Below, one piece after another: positions 26,096-35,663 of a stretch of 53,668 nucleotides of DNA; the first letter of the stretch is position 1, and the number at the start of each line of letters is the position of its first letter. Origin of the DNA: Lentilactobacillus parabuchneri DSM 5707 = NBRC 107865. Lineage in GTDB: Bacteria; Bacillota; Bacilli; Lactobacillales; Lactobacillaceae. The notes under the pieces are model-generated. The model had not been told where the DNA came from and did not search any database. It saw nothing but the letters and a program-made list of their open reading frames with translations. The stretch is taken from assembly GCF_001435315.1 (NCBI RefSeq), contig NZ_AZGK01000012.1:1-53668 (forward strand), given 5' to 3'. The position numbers and the translations under genes are program-made.

Positions 26096-27618
26096 TGATT
26101 GTTGACCTCGCTGATCACTGCTTTAATGTCGACCTTCCCGTTAGAGCTCAACGGCAGTGATTTTTGATAAACAATCTTTTGAGGAATCATGTAAGCCATC
26201 ATGTCCTGGCCCAAGTTTTTCTTGATAGCCGCGGTTAATTCCAGGTTGTTCTTGAAATCATTTTCCTCTGGTACCACGTATGCGATGAGCATCGATACCG
26301 TGTGTTGTGCGTTATATTTTGGTACGACGACCGCCTGTTTGACGTGTTCTTCCTTGTTGACCAAGGCCGAAACGTCTTCAAGTTCTATTCGAAAACCGTT
26401 AAGCTTGATCTGGAAGTCTTTACGACCGAAGTACCTAAGCATCCCATCGTCATCCATGGTCACAATATCACCGGTTCGATAGGCTTGTTGCTCGCCAATT
26501 TTGAAGAAGGACTTGGCATTTTTCTCCGGGTTATTAATATAGCCCTTTGAAACGTTGGTTCCGTATATAATCAATTCGCCCCGCTTGCCATCTGTGATAT
26601 CGTCGCCATTTTCATTAACGACTTTGGCATTCATTTCCGGCTTCACGTAGCCGATTGGTAAGCGATCATAGTTGTTTAAAATATCGTTGGTAATCTCAAT
26701 TTCGGTAATGGCAACCGTCGATTCAGTTGGCCCATATGTATTGTAGATATGAGCATCCGGGAACCGCTTCTTTAATGCAGCCGCAGTCTTGTGAGTTAAT
26801 TCCTCACCACAGAATAAAAAGTCACGCAAGTCTGGATGATGTTCCTGGTCAAACGTCGACTCCAACAAGCAAATGTCCATGAATGATGGGGTTGATACCC
26901 AAGTATTGATGGTCATGGTTCTCAATGCAGTGAAGAGCACCACAAAGTTATCCGTTGTCTTCTTGGAAAGAACGTGTAGCGTCCCGCCCTGATACAGGGT
27001 TGGGTAAAGACTCATGACTGATAGGTCAAATGAGTACGCTGGCTGCTGCAGCATTTGCAAGTCCTTGGGTAGGTTAAATGCGTCACTCACAACCCAATTG
27101 ACAAAGCTGATCAGGTTGTTATAACTGATTTCAACACCCTTGGGAACACCCGTGGTTCCTGATGTAAAGATAATATAGTAGGTCTGGTCATCGTGAATCG
27201 GATGGGTCAAGTGGTAGTCAACCTTTTCAAGACAGATATGGTCAAGTTCATCTTGATCAATTTCCGGGATGTCAGGCAGCTTTTCCGGTAAGGCTTCAGT
27301 CGCAATCACGGCAACCGGCTTGGCAATCTGATTAATCATCGTCAACCGTTCCTTAGGTGAATTGATATCCACTGGAATGTAGGCGTGACCGGATTTGACA
27401 GCCGCCAGGAAGGCCACAATCATCGAAAATGACTTGCCGCCAAAGACGATAATTGGCTGATTGAGTGGCAACTCCAGGGAATCAATGCGCTCTGCTAAAG
27501 CATCCGAGAATTGTTTGAGCTCCTTATACGTATGTTTTTCGCCATCGTAGGCATAGGCAACCTTGTCTCCCTGCGTTTCCGCGTATGAATCGATTGCCTG
27601 AATCAAATTTTCAGTCAT
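26092..27618 (-). CDS. dltA: D-alanine-DltC ligase (DltA)
   Basis: A 508-residue adenylation enzyme that activates D-Ala with ATP and loads DltC. The ANL superfamily motifs are complete: YYIIFTSGTTGVPKGVEIS (about 148-166), NTYGPTESTVA (about 295-305), YRTGDIVTMDDDG and the C-terminal catalytic Lys in PLSSNGKVDI. The start has an aaggggga site overlapping the dltX stop. Confidence 0.93.
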   Translation of the reverse strand: MTENLIQAIDSYAETQGDKVAYAYDGEKHTYKELKQFSDALAERIDSLELPLNQPIIVFGGKSFSMIVAFLAAVKSGHAYIPVDINSPKERLTMINQIAKPVAVIATEALPEKLPDIPEIDQDELDHICLEKVDYHLTHPIHDDQTYYIIFTSGTTGVPKGVEISYNNLISFVNWVVSDAFNLPKDLQMLQQPAYSFDLSVMSLYPTLYQGGTLHVLSKKTTDNFVVLFTALRTMTINTWVSTPSFMDICLLESTFDQEHHPDLRDFLFCGEELTHKTAAALKKRFPDAHIYNTYGPTESTVAITEIEITNDILNNYDRLPIGYVKPEMNAKVVNENGDDITDGKRGELIIYGTNVSKGYINNPEKNAKSFFKIGEQQAYRTGDIVTMDDDGMLRYFGRKDFQIKLNGFRIELEDVSALVNKEEHVKQAVVVPKYNAQHTVSMLIAYVVPEENDFKNNLELTAAIKKNLGQDMMAYMIPQKIVYQKSLPLSSNGKVDIKAVISEVNNQ

Positions 27619-27632
27619 CCTGTTGCTCCCCC

Positions 27633-27776
27633 TTAAAATTCGTTATAAATGAACTTTGCTTGATTAATGCCGCTGTAGTCGTACAGATAAAAAAGGACCA
27701 ACATGATTAAAAAATAGATGAGTGTGTTCAGCACGAACCGAACGACTGGCTTACTCAACCATTCCCGTACTGGCAT
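27633..27776 (-). CDS. dltX: DltX, small membrane protein of the dlt operon
   Basis: A 47-residue protein with one membrane helix (VLNTLIYFLIMLVLFYLYDY) and the conserved C-terminal FIYNEF, which in other Firmicutes interacts with the DltB/DltD machinery. The start is the ATG at 27776 because gaggag lies 9 bases upstream. The longer frame from 27821 has no site of its own. Confidence 0.85.
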   Translation of the reverse strand: MPVREWLSKPVVRFVLNTLIYFLIMLVLFYLYDYSGINQAKFIYNEF

Positions 27777-27871
27777 AGAAATCATCTCCTCACTAAATTG
27801 GATTACAACGTTGTCACCCACATGGTATCGTATTTTAGAATGTTTTTAAACAAAGAGCAGTTTTAAATTGG

Positions 27872-29065
27872 CTAGACCGTTAAATCATTAAACAGCCTTG
27901 TCGCAAAATTTTGAATCTGGTTGGCAGGCCGGTAATCGTTGCTTAATAAAACAACCCCGGACTTGCCATTTCGTGTCATGAAGACTGATGATTCATAGCC
28001 GTAACCAATTCCGTGGGAACGAATTCCGTTGCTTTGGTTATAAACACCACCGCCATAAGGGGCGTTGCCGCCTGGCTGATGGAGAATGGCAGCGTATGCT
28101 TTCGGGAAGATCTTTCCCTTTAAAATCGCCTGTTCAGATTTAAACAAATCGTAGGTCGACATAAAGACCTGACCCGTTCCCAATTCGTTTTGCATCGAGG
28201 CTTTGGCTTCATGGTAGACCCGCGTATAATTTGGTTTGATTTGAGTTGGATAAAGCCAGTGATACCCAAGAGTCCGATTTGGCCGCCCAGCCCAATGCTG
28301 AACAAAGCCAGTTCCTTTGAGCTTCAAAGGTTTGGTGAAGACCTTGTCAAAATACTTTCCGTATGACTTATGGGTAATCTTGGAGATAATCCCCGCTAAC
28401 AACACATAATTCACCGGTTGGTACCAATCTTTATACTTCGGTGAGCGGGTCACGGTGTGATTAACCGCGAAACTGACCACGTTCGATTCATTGAGCAGCG
28501 AATCCGATCCGGTCTCACTCATGGTAAGTCCCGAATACATATCAAGCATGTTGCGAATCGTAATATTTTTTGAATTCTTGACCTTCGGATAGTACTTGGA
28601 TAACTTGGTGTTCAACGATAATTTATGCTGAGAAACCAATTTCATGATCATCCCCGCAGTTAACGATTTTTGAATCGAAAGAATCTGGTACTCCGAACTC
28701 GGCGTGTTGGCCGTGTCCGATTTATAGTTGGCATATCCAAATCCTTGGGTGTAAATGATGCGGTTATTTTTGACAATTAACGCAGACCCGACAAAATGAT
28801 TTTTCTTCAAATAGCTGGTAATTTGTCGCGTTTGTTTTGATGATTGGTGCTTAATTTGCTTCGGCGCCGTTCTCGCAGCACTTTCCTCACGCTTTTTTTC
28901 ATCCTTGCTGAATGCCTGTTCACGTGCCCGCGCATTTCTACGCCTTGCTGCTTGCTGTGTTTGAAATTGATGGTTGTTCGCCCGCCAATACATCGCCCCG
29001 CCAACGGTGCCAAAAACCACCAGGATGATTCCTAATATGTACAAGTACGTGCGCCCCCGCTTCAT
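27872..29065 (-). CDS. dltE: DltE-like serine hydrolase (putative D-Ala esterase of teichoic acid)
   Basis: A 397-residue membrane-anchored (YLYILGIILVVFGTVGGAMYW) hydrolase with a charged linker (about 30-75) and a class C-type catalytic domain. SxxK is SIQK (about residue 133), the second motif is WYQPVNYVLLAG with Tyr but no YxN, and the third region is SHGIGYGYES. The position directly upstream of dltX matches Lactiplantibacillus plantarum pbpX2/dltE, whose product was shown to release D-Ala from lipoteichoic acid rather than act as a carboxypeptidase. The 95-base gap to dltX may hold a second promoter, though none is convincing. Confidence 0.8.
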   Translation of the reverse strand: MKRGRTYLYILGIILVVFGTVGGAMYWRANNHQFQTQQAARRRNARAREQAFSKDEKKREESAARTAPKQIKHQSSKQTRQITSYLKKNHFVGSALIVKNNRIIYTQGFGYANYKSDTANTPSSEYQILSIQKSLTAGMIMKLVSQHKLSLNTKLSKYYPKVKNSKNITIRNMLDMYSGLTMSETGSDSLLNESNVVSFAVNHTVTRSPKYKDWYQPVNYVLLAGIISKITHKSYGKYFDKVFTKPLKLKGTGFVQHWAGRPNRTLGYHWLYPTQIKPNYTRVYHEAKASMQNELGTGQVFMSTYDLFKSEQAILKGKIFPKAYAAILHQPGGNAPYGGGVYNQSNGIRSHGIGYGYESSVFMTRNGKSGVVLLSNDYRPANQIQNFATRLFNDLTV

Positions 29066-29389
29066 GCGCTCGCCCCCTTTGAAGTTCCAAAAGTGTTAAC
29101 TTAAGAATTCTGTAACACTCCAGTAACATTTGATTAGTTCTATTATGACCAACTAAAAATAAATGGCAACACTTTTGTTGCTCATTCCCACGCCCTTTAG
29201 TTAAGTTTTAGTTTCTTGACTATTCCTTTAGATTTCGTTGACGAATTAGGAATACTTTGATTAATTAAAGTCTAATGATTGTGTTATCCCCGATATTCAA
29301 TCACTTATCACAAAAGACTCCTTCAAAAAAGCCCTTGAATCGGATCCAAATATCACTGAATTCCGTTTCCAGGGCTTTGTTGCGCTATT
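29066..29389. other. Intergenic region of 324 bases before dltE
   Basis: It holds the terminator of the upstream hydrolase gene (29325-29378) and about 250 AT-rich bases that should contain the dlt promoter. I see no confident -35/-10 pair and no coding potential. Confidence 0.5.
29325..29378 (-). terminator. Terminator after the SLQN hydrolase gene
   Basis: AAAGCCCT and AGGGCTTT arms (29328-29335 with 29371-29378) with a partly paired inner stem. On the minus strand it ends in six T (29325-29330). Confidence 0.75.
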
Positions 29390-30763
29390 TTAATAGTAAG
29401 TGGCAATCGTGTTCATTTTATTGAGGAAGGTGGCTGGTGTCATCTTATTTTTCAATGGTGACTGATTCAAAAGTGCAACAACTACTTTCTGGTTGCCATC
29501 AGAAGCATAGTACCCCGTGTTAAAGCCGGTGCCAGTATAACTGCCATTGTTATATTTAACGGTATTTTGGTTGACATACATGCCGCCAGAGTACTTGGTA
29601 CTATAACCAGTGAGTGCTTGATAGCCCTTGGTAGTCAGTACTTTTCCATTTTGGAGGCCGAGGACAAATTTGTAATAGTCGGTTGGTGTCGTTAACACGT
29701 TGCCGGCACCAGGAAGTGATGACAGAGTTGGGTACGAAACAGCTTGAGAATTTTGATAGTCGTTATTGTTGGCGTTATTATAGCCAACCGCTTTGATCGC
29801 CGTAAACTCAGGCTGATTTTCGTTCACAATGTAAGTATTCTTCATGCCTAATTTATTCAAAATTCGAGATTGCAAATTCTGTGTGTACGATTTGCCGGTC
29901 ACTTGGGAAATAATGCCAGCCAGCAGGACATAGTTGATATCACTATACGTAAAGGTGTGCTTGTTGGTGGAGGTCAGCGCCTTAACTGCGTTGGTGTAGG
30001 CTTGATCCTCAGTCACCTGGTCGTCTGGGGTCTTGATCGTTCCTTTGATGCCTGACGTCATCGTGAGCAGTTGCTGGATGGTGATAGTCTTGCTGTGGGC
30101 GACCTTTGGATAGTACTTGCTAAGCGTCGTTGTGGCCGTTATTTTTTTGGCATTAATTAACTGTTGAATCATGGCGCCGGTCATCGTGTTTTGAAGTGAT
30201 GCCAACGGGTAAACAACCGAGCCGTCACTGGTATTTTTCGTGCTGTGAAGCATGTTGGCATAACCGTTATTAACGATTGTTGGCGTGAGGCTCTTGTTGT
30301 GAGAAACCAGCACGGTACCAATAGCGTCATATTTTTGCATGGTTGCTTGGGCAATTGATTTGAACGAAACCTGCTTGAGCCCATTGACATTCATCCAACC
30401 GAGAATCTTACCATTGTAGCGAATTTGCGCATATGTAGCCGTCTTAGTCTTTTGCGTCTGCATCACGCGGACGTATTGGTTGTTATATTTGGTGCTGTCA
30501 GTCGTCGTAGTTGCCACACCAGTCGTGTTCTTGGTACCAGGAACGTTGGAGTAGATCTGGTAGCCGCTGGCCAGTGATTTTGGCGTCGTGATTTGGGCAT
30601 CGTAACGTTTGGTTGTCGCCGTTTTGGCGGTAGTCGTCTTGGTGCTGGCTGTCGCTGTAGTCGTAGCCGCGTTGGCAGTCGTTGCCTGAATGGCTGTGAC
30701 ACCAATGAGAAGCGCACCCGTTGCGAGTAAGAGTGTCGATTTAAATTTATTCTTTGTATTCAT
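29390..30763 (-). CDS. Secreted serine-hydrolase-like protein with GW/SH3 N-terminus, SxxK lysine replaced (SLQN)
   Basis: A 457-residue exported protein: signal peptide (STLLLATGALLIGVTAIQA), a Thr/Ala-rich stretch, an SH3/GW-like domain with GKILGWMNVNGLK, then a class C beta-lactamase-like domain. It is a clear paralogue of the protein at 22023-23363, but the catalytic motif reads ASLQNTMTG where the paralogue has ASLQKAMTG; the codon is AAC. The Tyr motif (YSDINYVLLAG) remains. Loss of the general-base Lys predicts an inactive enzyme or a binding role for D-Ala-substituted polymer. The start is the ATG at 30763, after cggggga. It lies just upstream of the dlt genes. Confidence 0.75.
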   Translation of the reverse strand: MNTKNKFKSTLLLATGALLIGVTAIQATTANAATTTATASTKTTTAKTATTKRYDAQITTPKSLASGYQIYSNVPGTKNTTGVATTTTDSTKYNNQYVRVMQTQKTKTATYAQIRYNGKILGWMNVNGLKQVSFKSIAQATMQKYDAIGTVLVSHNKSLTPTIVNNGYANMLHSTKNTSDGSVVYPLASLQNTMTGAMIQQLINAKKITATTTLSKYYPKVAHSKTITIQQLLTMTSGIKGTIKTPDDQVTEDQAYTNAVKALTSTNKHTFTYSDINYVLLAGIISQVTGKSYTQNLQSRILNKLGMKNTYIVNENQPEFTAIKAVGYNNANNNDYQNSQAVSYPTLSSLPGAGNVLTTPTDYYKFVLGLQNGKVLTTKGYQALTGYSTKYSGGMYVNQNTVKYNNGSYTGTGFNTGYYASDGNQKVVVALLNQSPLKNKMTPATFLNKMNTIATYY

Positions 30764-31293
30764 GATTTGATTCATCCCCCGAATTTTGTCTTGGTAATTC
30801 AACTGGATTGTAACACTGGTTCAACAGAAAATGGTATTGGGTTTTTCAAAACTTATGGTTATTGTTACCTTTAGTTGAAAGAATATTTCCCATGTTTTGT
30901 CACATATTAACATTGGATTGTTAGTTTTCTTAATAAACATACTAAATACAACAACTATCTACCAAATCTTGTCTTATTGTAATTTTCCTCGATTTTGAAC
31001 CTTCTTGTTTTTAGAAGAAGTTTAAAGCTGTCGCCACGTTAATCTATACTTTATAAGTTGGAATTTTTACTGCCCTATCTGAGATGTAAATGGCACCTTA
31101 AAATGTACCTACATGTTTAAATTACCCTTGACGTGAGATGTTCTTAACTGGCATGTTACGATATTCTAAACAATCATTCGATCCCTAAGTGCATAACTCT
31201 AAATAAACTATCCAAACAATTATTGATTTAAAACGAAAATACATAGTATGATGTAACTAGTAAGTAAAATGGCATTTCAGAAAGAGAGCAAGC
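30764..31293. other. Intergenic region of 530 bases at the edge of the decayed zone
   Basis: AT-rich, no reading frame with a ribosome binding site, no strong hairpin. It probably contains the promoter of the hydrolase gene on the left and the former promoter of the methylase gene on the right. I see nothing else I can support. Confidence 0.5.
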
Positions 31294-32178
31294 TTGAATA
31301 ATAATAAGTTAGTTAAACCTTTTCTAAAATGGGCTGCGGCAAAAGACAATTATTACCAGAAAGTGAACAGCTTATGCCAAAAATAGGTACTGACAAACAA
31401 TTTTTTCAAACCATTTGTTGGGGTGGAGCACTTTTCTTATCACTTGAAAGAAAGAATACTACAGTATTATGACTTTAATTTTGAATTAATTAATTCTTAT
31501 AGAGTGGTAAGTGATGATGCCAATGTGCTAATTGATCTTCTCAAGATGCATGAACAAAACACCTCGAGCGATTACTATAAAATTAGGGATTGAGATAGGA
31601 ATAACTTAATAAAAAAGAAAAGCAATACTGAAAGGGCTTCAGGGTTTATGTGCTTAAATAAAATTGTTTTCAATGGTTTGTTCCGAGTAAATCGTCAAAA
31701 CCAAATCAATGTTCCATACAGAAGTTATAAACACCCTGTAATCGTTAATGAAGAAATATTAAGGGCAGTTTCTGATTACCTGATAAAAGCAAATATACAA
31801 ATTCTTAATGGAGATTTCGAAGAAGCATTACAGAATGCTAAAAAAGGGGCTTCTATATATTTTGATCCTCCATATGCTCCCGTAACTTCAGATAAACAAC
31901 GCTTCGTGGGGTATACGTTAGATGGATTTAATGCAAAAGAACAACAACGTTTGTATAGAGCTTTTAATGATCTCACTTAACGTGGTGTCCACCCTATGTT
32001 AAGTAACTCTTCGGTTTCCTTTGTGCACAATCTTTATCATGAATATGCGTCAAGTACGCAAATTGTCAAAGCAAAAAGAAACATCAATTCAAACGGTTGA
32101 GGCCGAGGAAAAGTTGACAAAGTATTAATTATGAACTATAGGCTAGATGAAACTCGCCTGGCTAAAAATAAGAGGTAG
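31294..32178 (+). pseudogene. Dam-type adenine-N6 methyltransferase (D12 class) pseudogene
   Basis: Translation in shifting frames restores a D12-class (Dam/DpnM-like) methyltransferase: LVKPFLKWA, then after a lost base KRQLLP, GGALFLSLE, DFNFELINSYRVV, LFRVNRQNQ, the intact catalytic motif FDPPYAPV, and FVHNLYHEYASSTQIVKAKR. The wreckage includes frameshifts near 31344 (the WAGGK motif), around 31409-31425 and near 31468. In-frame stops lie near 31592 (RD*DRN), 31979 (LT*RG) and 32098 (NG*GRG). A functional enzyme is not possible. It ends 4 bases before the restriction enzyme gene, the arrangement of a former type II operon. Confidence 0.85.
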
Positions 32179-32182
32179 TACA

Positions 32183-33460
32183 TTGAGCAAAACAGAAGTT
32201 GCTTGGGAAAAGTTATTTGAAAAGTACAAAATCATGGAGCATGTGGATAACACCGAAGTTTTCAAAATAAGTGCACAACAAATTAGAGAATTTCGAGAAC
32301 CGAGATTGATGACGAAGTTTGACTGGAGTGCAAGTCGGCCTAAGATATTTTCAGATGCGAAGCTATCAATATTGCCTGACACAAGAGGCAGTTATGTTAT
32401 AGGAAGATTTAAGGCCTATCAAAAGTTGGCACTAGCTAATGAAAGCCCAAAAGTTGAGTACTTACCACAGTGGGTTAGGTCTTTCGATAACTTTGAAATC
32501 ACGTCTGAGAGCGTTGCATTAAACGTGGCGCAAATGTCAGGTATGATAGACCAGGTACTAGAACGTGAACAAGGTGAACCACAAGCCGTTAGTACCCTGA
32601 CTGGTCGATTAAAAAGCGGTAATATTTCTTACAAAATTCAAGACATATCTGGTAATTATCATAATTTTGCTGTCGACAATAGTCAGGTAGAAATTGATGC
32701 TGGGTTTGAAGACGTGAATAATTTAGTAGTGATTGAAGCAAAAAATAGAATCCCAATAGATTTTATAATTCGCCAACTTTATTATCCATATCGGTTGTAC
32801 CGCAATCTACAAACCGGAAAAAAGGTAGTGCCCATTTATTTTACCTATGCAGATCAAGTATTCACCTTCTATGTTTATGATTTTATAGATCCTAATAATT
32901 ATTCTAGTATCCATAAAGTTAATCAGTACAGCTTTATTCTGGGAAAGAAATTAGACTTAACTTTAGATGTTGTTAAGTCTATTTCTCAGCAAAGTAAAAT
33001 GATATCCGAACTTCCGAACGTACCTTATCCACAAGCAAACAGTATTCCCAGAATAATAGATTCAATTCATTATTTAAGAGAATCTAAAAATGCAGCAGAA
33101 TTGGCTCACTCGTATGGATACGCACCAAGACAAGGTAGATACTATGGGAACGCCTTACGGTTCCTTAATATGGCTAGAGAAGAAAAGGGGAAGTTTTATT
33201 TGACAACCATTGGTAAGAAAGTTGAGGCTTTGCCCAATAGCAATGAGCGCAATAAGATTATTATTGAACAAATGTTGAACCACAAAACTATTAAGCTCAT
33301 TTTAGACCATACCCTTAGAAATAACGGTAATCCTGATCACTCATATAATGAATATATCATTAAAGAAAATATCTCAAGTATTAATTCAGATGAAACCATT
33401 CATAGAAGAACTGAAACAATCGAGTCTTGGATAAACTGGATACTAACTGTAATAGAATAA
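32183..33460 (+). CDS. Type II restriction endonuclease-like protein, partner of the broken methylase
   Basis: A 425-residue intact protein. It resembles the restriction subunit found next to Dam-type methylases: N-terminal ISAQQIREFREPRLMTKFD and ILPDTRGSYVIGRF. The nuclease centre is EIDAGFEDVNNLVVIEAKN (about 178-196), a D-x(n)-ExK of the PD-(D/E)xK fold. A C-terminal winged-helix-like region follows (NAAELAHSYGYAPRQGRYYG). The start is the TTG at 32183, 5 bases after agaggta. All catalytic residues look present. The recognition sequence is unknown. With its methylase wrecked, either it is silent or inactive, or another methylase protects the genome. Confidence 0.75.
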   Translation: MSKTEVAWEKLFEKYKIMEHVDNTEVFKISAQQIREFREPRLMTKFDWSASRPKIFSDAKLSILPDTRGSYVIGRFKAYQKLALANESPKVEYLPQWVRSFDNFEITSESVALNVAQMSGMIDQVLEREQGEPQAVSTLTGRLKSGNISYKIQDISGNYHNFAVDNSQVEIDAGFEDVNNLVVIEAKNRIPIDFIIRQLYYPYRLYRNLQTGKKVVPIYFTYADQVFTFYVYDFIDPNNYSSIHKVNQYSFILGKKLDLTLDVVKSISQQSKMISELPNVPYPQANSIPRIIDSIHYLRESKNAAELAHSYGYAPRQGRYYGNALRFLNMAREEKGKFYLTTIGKKVEALPNSNERNKIIIEQMLNHKTIKLILDHTLRNNGNPDHSYNEYIIKENISSINSDETIHRRTETIESWINWILTVIE

Positions 33461-33486
33461 GGAATACCAAGAATGCGTCAAAATAA

Positions 33487-34155
33487 CTGAATATACTCTA
33501 GCTCATGATCGCGATTGCAATGAAATCGCAACGAAGTTTCAGGTGTCTTACCAGCAAGTTCGGTCATAGTTCTGAGAGTCGATCAAGGCGGCTTTCCTGC
33601 CCTTAAGGACCGACGTGGGGCACCATAGCACCGCCAGAGCTGGACGCGAGGTTGCAAAAGCTTGAGGTAGGCCGACTCCTGGCTGAGCTCAGCGATAAGG
33701 AAGCAATTGAGGCCTTCGCAAAAAATTACTCGCCCTGAAACGGAAAACGTAGAAGGGTGTCAAATTAAACTCAATGCCTATCAATTAATTAAACCGATTT
33801 CAAAAAATACGGTTTTCGTAAGGTAATCCTTTTTCGAAGATAATACACATCTCACGACAGGCATATCGGAGTGGTTAAAGTGTTCTGCTAATGATTGAGA
33901 TACCTTTAATCACATTTTATAAGGGAAAATTAAAGCTTAAGATACCGAGAATCGTCGCACCTTTGGGAGCCACCAGTTAGCCTTTAATCTGAATCTTGAT
34001 CCTGAAGTGACTGAACATGTTAGACGGCATTGGGTAACTAGATTGAGGCGAAATCTAGGATTGAGTGTTACGTCCGCAGGAAGAAACATAATCGAATGAA
34101 ACAATCAGAGCAGCATACCAAGGATAATGGTCTCAACCAAGAATTCGATCAAGCC
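33487..34155 (+). pseudogene. IS3-family transposase, left part (orfA and start of orfB), degenerate
   Basis: Frames joined across shifts give an orfA helix-turn-helix (LAHDRDCNEIATKFQVSYQQV), VDQGGFPALKDRRGAP and KKLLALKRKT. They are followed by an orfB start AYQLIKPISKKYGFRKVILF, then NRRTFGSHQLAFNLNLDPEV and KKHNRMKQSEQHTKDN. Many stops and frameshifts are present; the N-terminus of orfA is missing. The reading resumes at 35210 after an inserted ISL3-type element. Confidence 0.75.
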
Positions 34156-35209
34156 GGGGCTGTGACATGAGTCCCAAAAAATGGTTCTTCGTCAACTGTT
34201 GTTGGTGAACATAATATTAGAGTTCTAATCACTTGGTGATTAGGGCTCTTTTTTTGTGAATTCGAAAAGCAAACAGCACTCTTAGCCGGAATCTGAAGAA
34301 GTTTCGGTAGCCAAATCCAGTGCGCTTAATGACTTTAATCTTGTTGTTTGAGCCTTCTAAGGGCCCGTTGGTATAGTGGTGAGTGAAAGTGTTGCCAATT
34401 TCATCATGGTGAGCCGCTAAGGTTTGGAGAACCGCCAACATTTCCTCCGAGCAGCCCTACAGGTGGTGAAATGCTTGATTATAGTTGGGCCAGTCTCGGG
34501 TTTTGATATTTTCACGTAACTGATTCATCACATCGTAGGTTTGCTTGAGCTCGGGATCAATGCCCAATAGGGCATCAACCACATCAGTGGCAGTTGCTGG
34601 ATAAGGGAAGTTCGTCCACTTACGGAAGGCCTCGTAGTTGAGGTGATTTGCCGGAGTTAATAATAACTTCCAATAGCGTTTCAAGGCGTGATACTCGCGT
34701 GATGAAGTGGCCAGGGCTTTCATGAGGCGCACTCGCGTCTTGTTAAAAGCCCGGTTTAAAGCGTTAACCAGGTGGAAGGGATCAATGACAACGATGGCGT
34801 TCGGGAAGATCTGCCCAACCAATTTGGGGTAGGTATAATTCATATCAGTCACAATTATTTTCACATTTTCTCGTGCTGCTTGGTCATAATGCTGAAAATA
34901 CTTTTGAAGCTGATAGATGGTTCTAAAGGGCAATAGGTCAATCAATTCGTGGGTTTCCGCGTCCATAAATTCAAAGCTCATCGCGTCGGTGGCGCTCTTA
35001 GTGCTTTTAACTTCGTCCATGAGGAGAACTTTGGGTAAATAGTGCCAGTTGGTTTGAAAGTCCCGTTCAGCGCGTAAGAGCTGCCGACCAACGAATGAAT
35101 CCGAAGTGGATAACTCATCGGCAATGTGTTTGAGAGAAACCGGTTCGGTCAGTTTTTCTAAGCATTGTTTTCGGGTCGTATTTGAAATTGGGACTTATGT
35201 CACGGCCCC
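34156..35209 (-). mobile_element. ISL3-family element, internally deleted, inserted in an IS3 element
   Basis: It is bounded by inverted repeats of 20 bases agreeing at 18: GGGGCTGTGACATGAGTCCC (34156-34175) and GGGACTTATGTCACGGCCCC (35190-35209). It is 1054 bases long, shorter than a full ISL3 element. The transposase reading frame begins almost inside the right repeat, so the region coding for the N-terminal zinc finger is deleted. A hairpin with T7 (34219-34256) near the left end would stop outside transcription. No clear 8-base target duplication is seen. Confidence 0.75.
34229..35184 (-). pseudogene. ISL3 family transposase, 5'-truncated with an internal stop
   Basis: A single frame encodes the ISL3 DDE core: HIADELSTSDSFVGRQLL, LLMDEVKSTKSATDAMSF, IIVTDMNYTYPKLVGQIFP (catalytic Asp), DPFHLVNALNRAFNKTRVR and the C-terminal TNGPLEGSNNKIKVIKRTGF (catalytic Glu). 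One TAG stop (about 34457-34459) interrupts it in frame (FHHL*GCSEEM), and about 100-150 N-terminal residues are missing. Probably inactive. Confidence 0.85.
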
Positions 35210-35663
35210 GATTTCACTCAACTGGCCTACAGCCCGGTGAATATACTGTTAAGCTGTCAGGTGTTTTAGACGTTTATAGCGGTTATTTGGTTGTCCATCA
35301 CCTTAGTATACCAATCGAAACGTTTCAAAAAGCATTAAAGCTGCTAGCAACCCCAGTCTGTTAATCCACACTGCCGGGAATTAGCTTATGTTTCTGGCAA
35401 CTTTAATGACTTTATATCTCAGCATAATGTCAGGCACAGCATGTCGCGGCCTGGAAATTCAATGATAGAACGATACTGGAATGAGTTTAAAGTGTACTGG
35501 ATCAGGACACATCCATAAACGACCAACAACATACCGGGAATTGGAGAGATTAATCGAATCAGGAATCAATTATTTCAATTCAGAACGACGTTCAGCAAAA
35601 ATAAATGGCCTTAACCGGGAAGAATACCGGAATAAAGCCATTTCTAATCAAGTAACTGCTTAG
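35210..35663 (+). pseudogene. IS3-family transposase, right part (C-terminus of orfB), degenerate
   Basis: It continues the element interrupted at 34155: PGEYTVKLSGVLDVYSGYLV, HHLSIPIET, GNFNDFISQHNVRHSMSRPG, ERYWNEFKVYWIRTHP (catalytic Glu region), and the C-terminus RELERLIESGINYFNSERRS, INGLNREEYRNKAIS. At least three frameshifts or stops. The outer repeat probably lies near 35690-35715 but is not certain. Confidence 0.75.

Noticed and set aside
30803-31290. Possible gene or CRISPR array in the long AT-rich gap
   Set aside because: No regularly spaced repeat and no reading frame with a start signal could be found. I see no CRISPR array anywhere in the window.
33854-33945. tRNA-like stretch (ggagtggttaaag) near the IS3 remnant
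   Set aside because: No acceptor or T arm can be formed, and the bases read as part of the degraded orfB of the IS3 element.
34156-35209. Target-site duplication around the ISL3 element
   Set aside because: The flanking bases match at only about three positions, so a duplication cannot be claimed; a small deletion at the site is likely.
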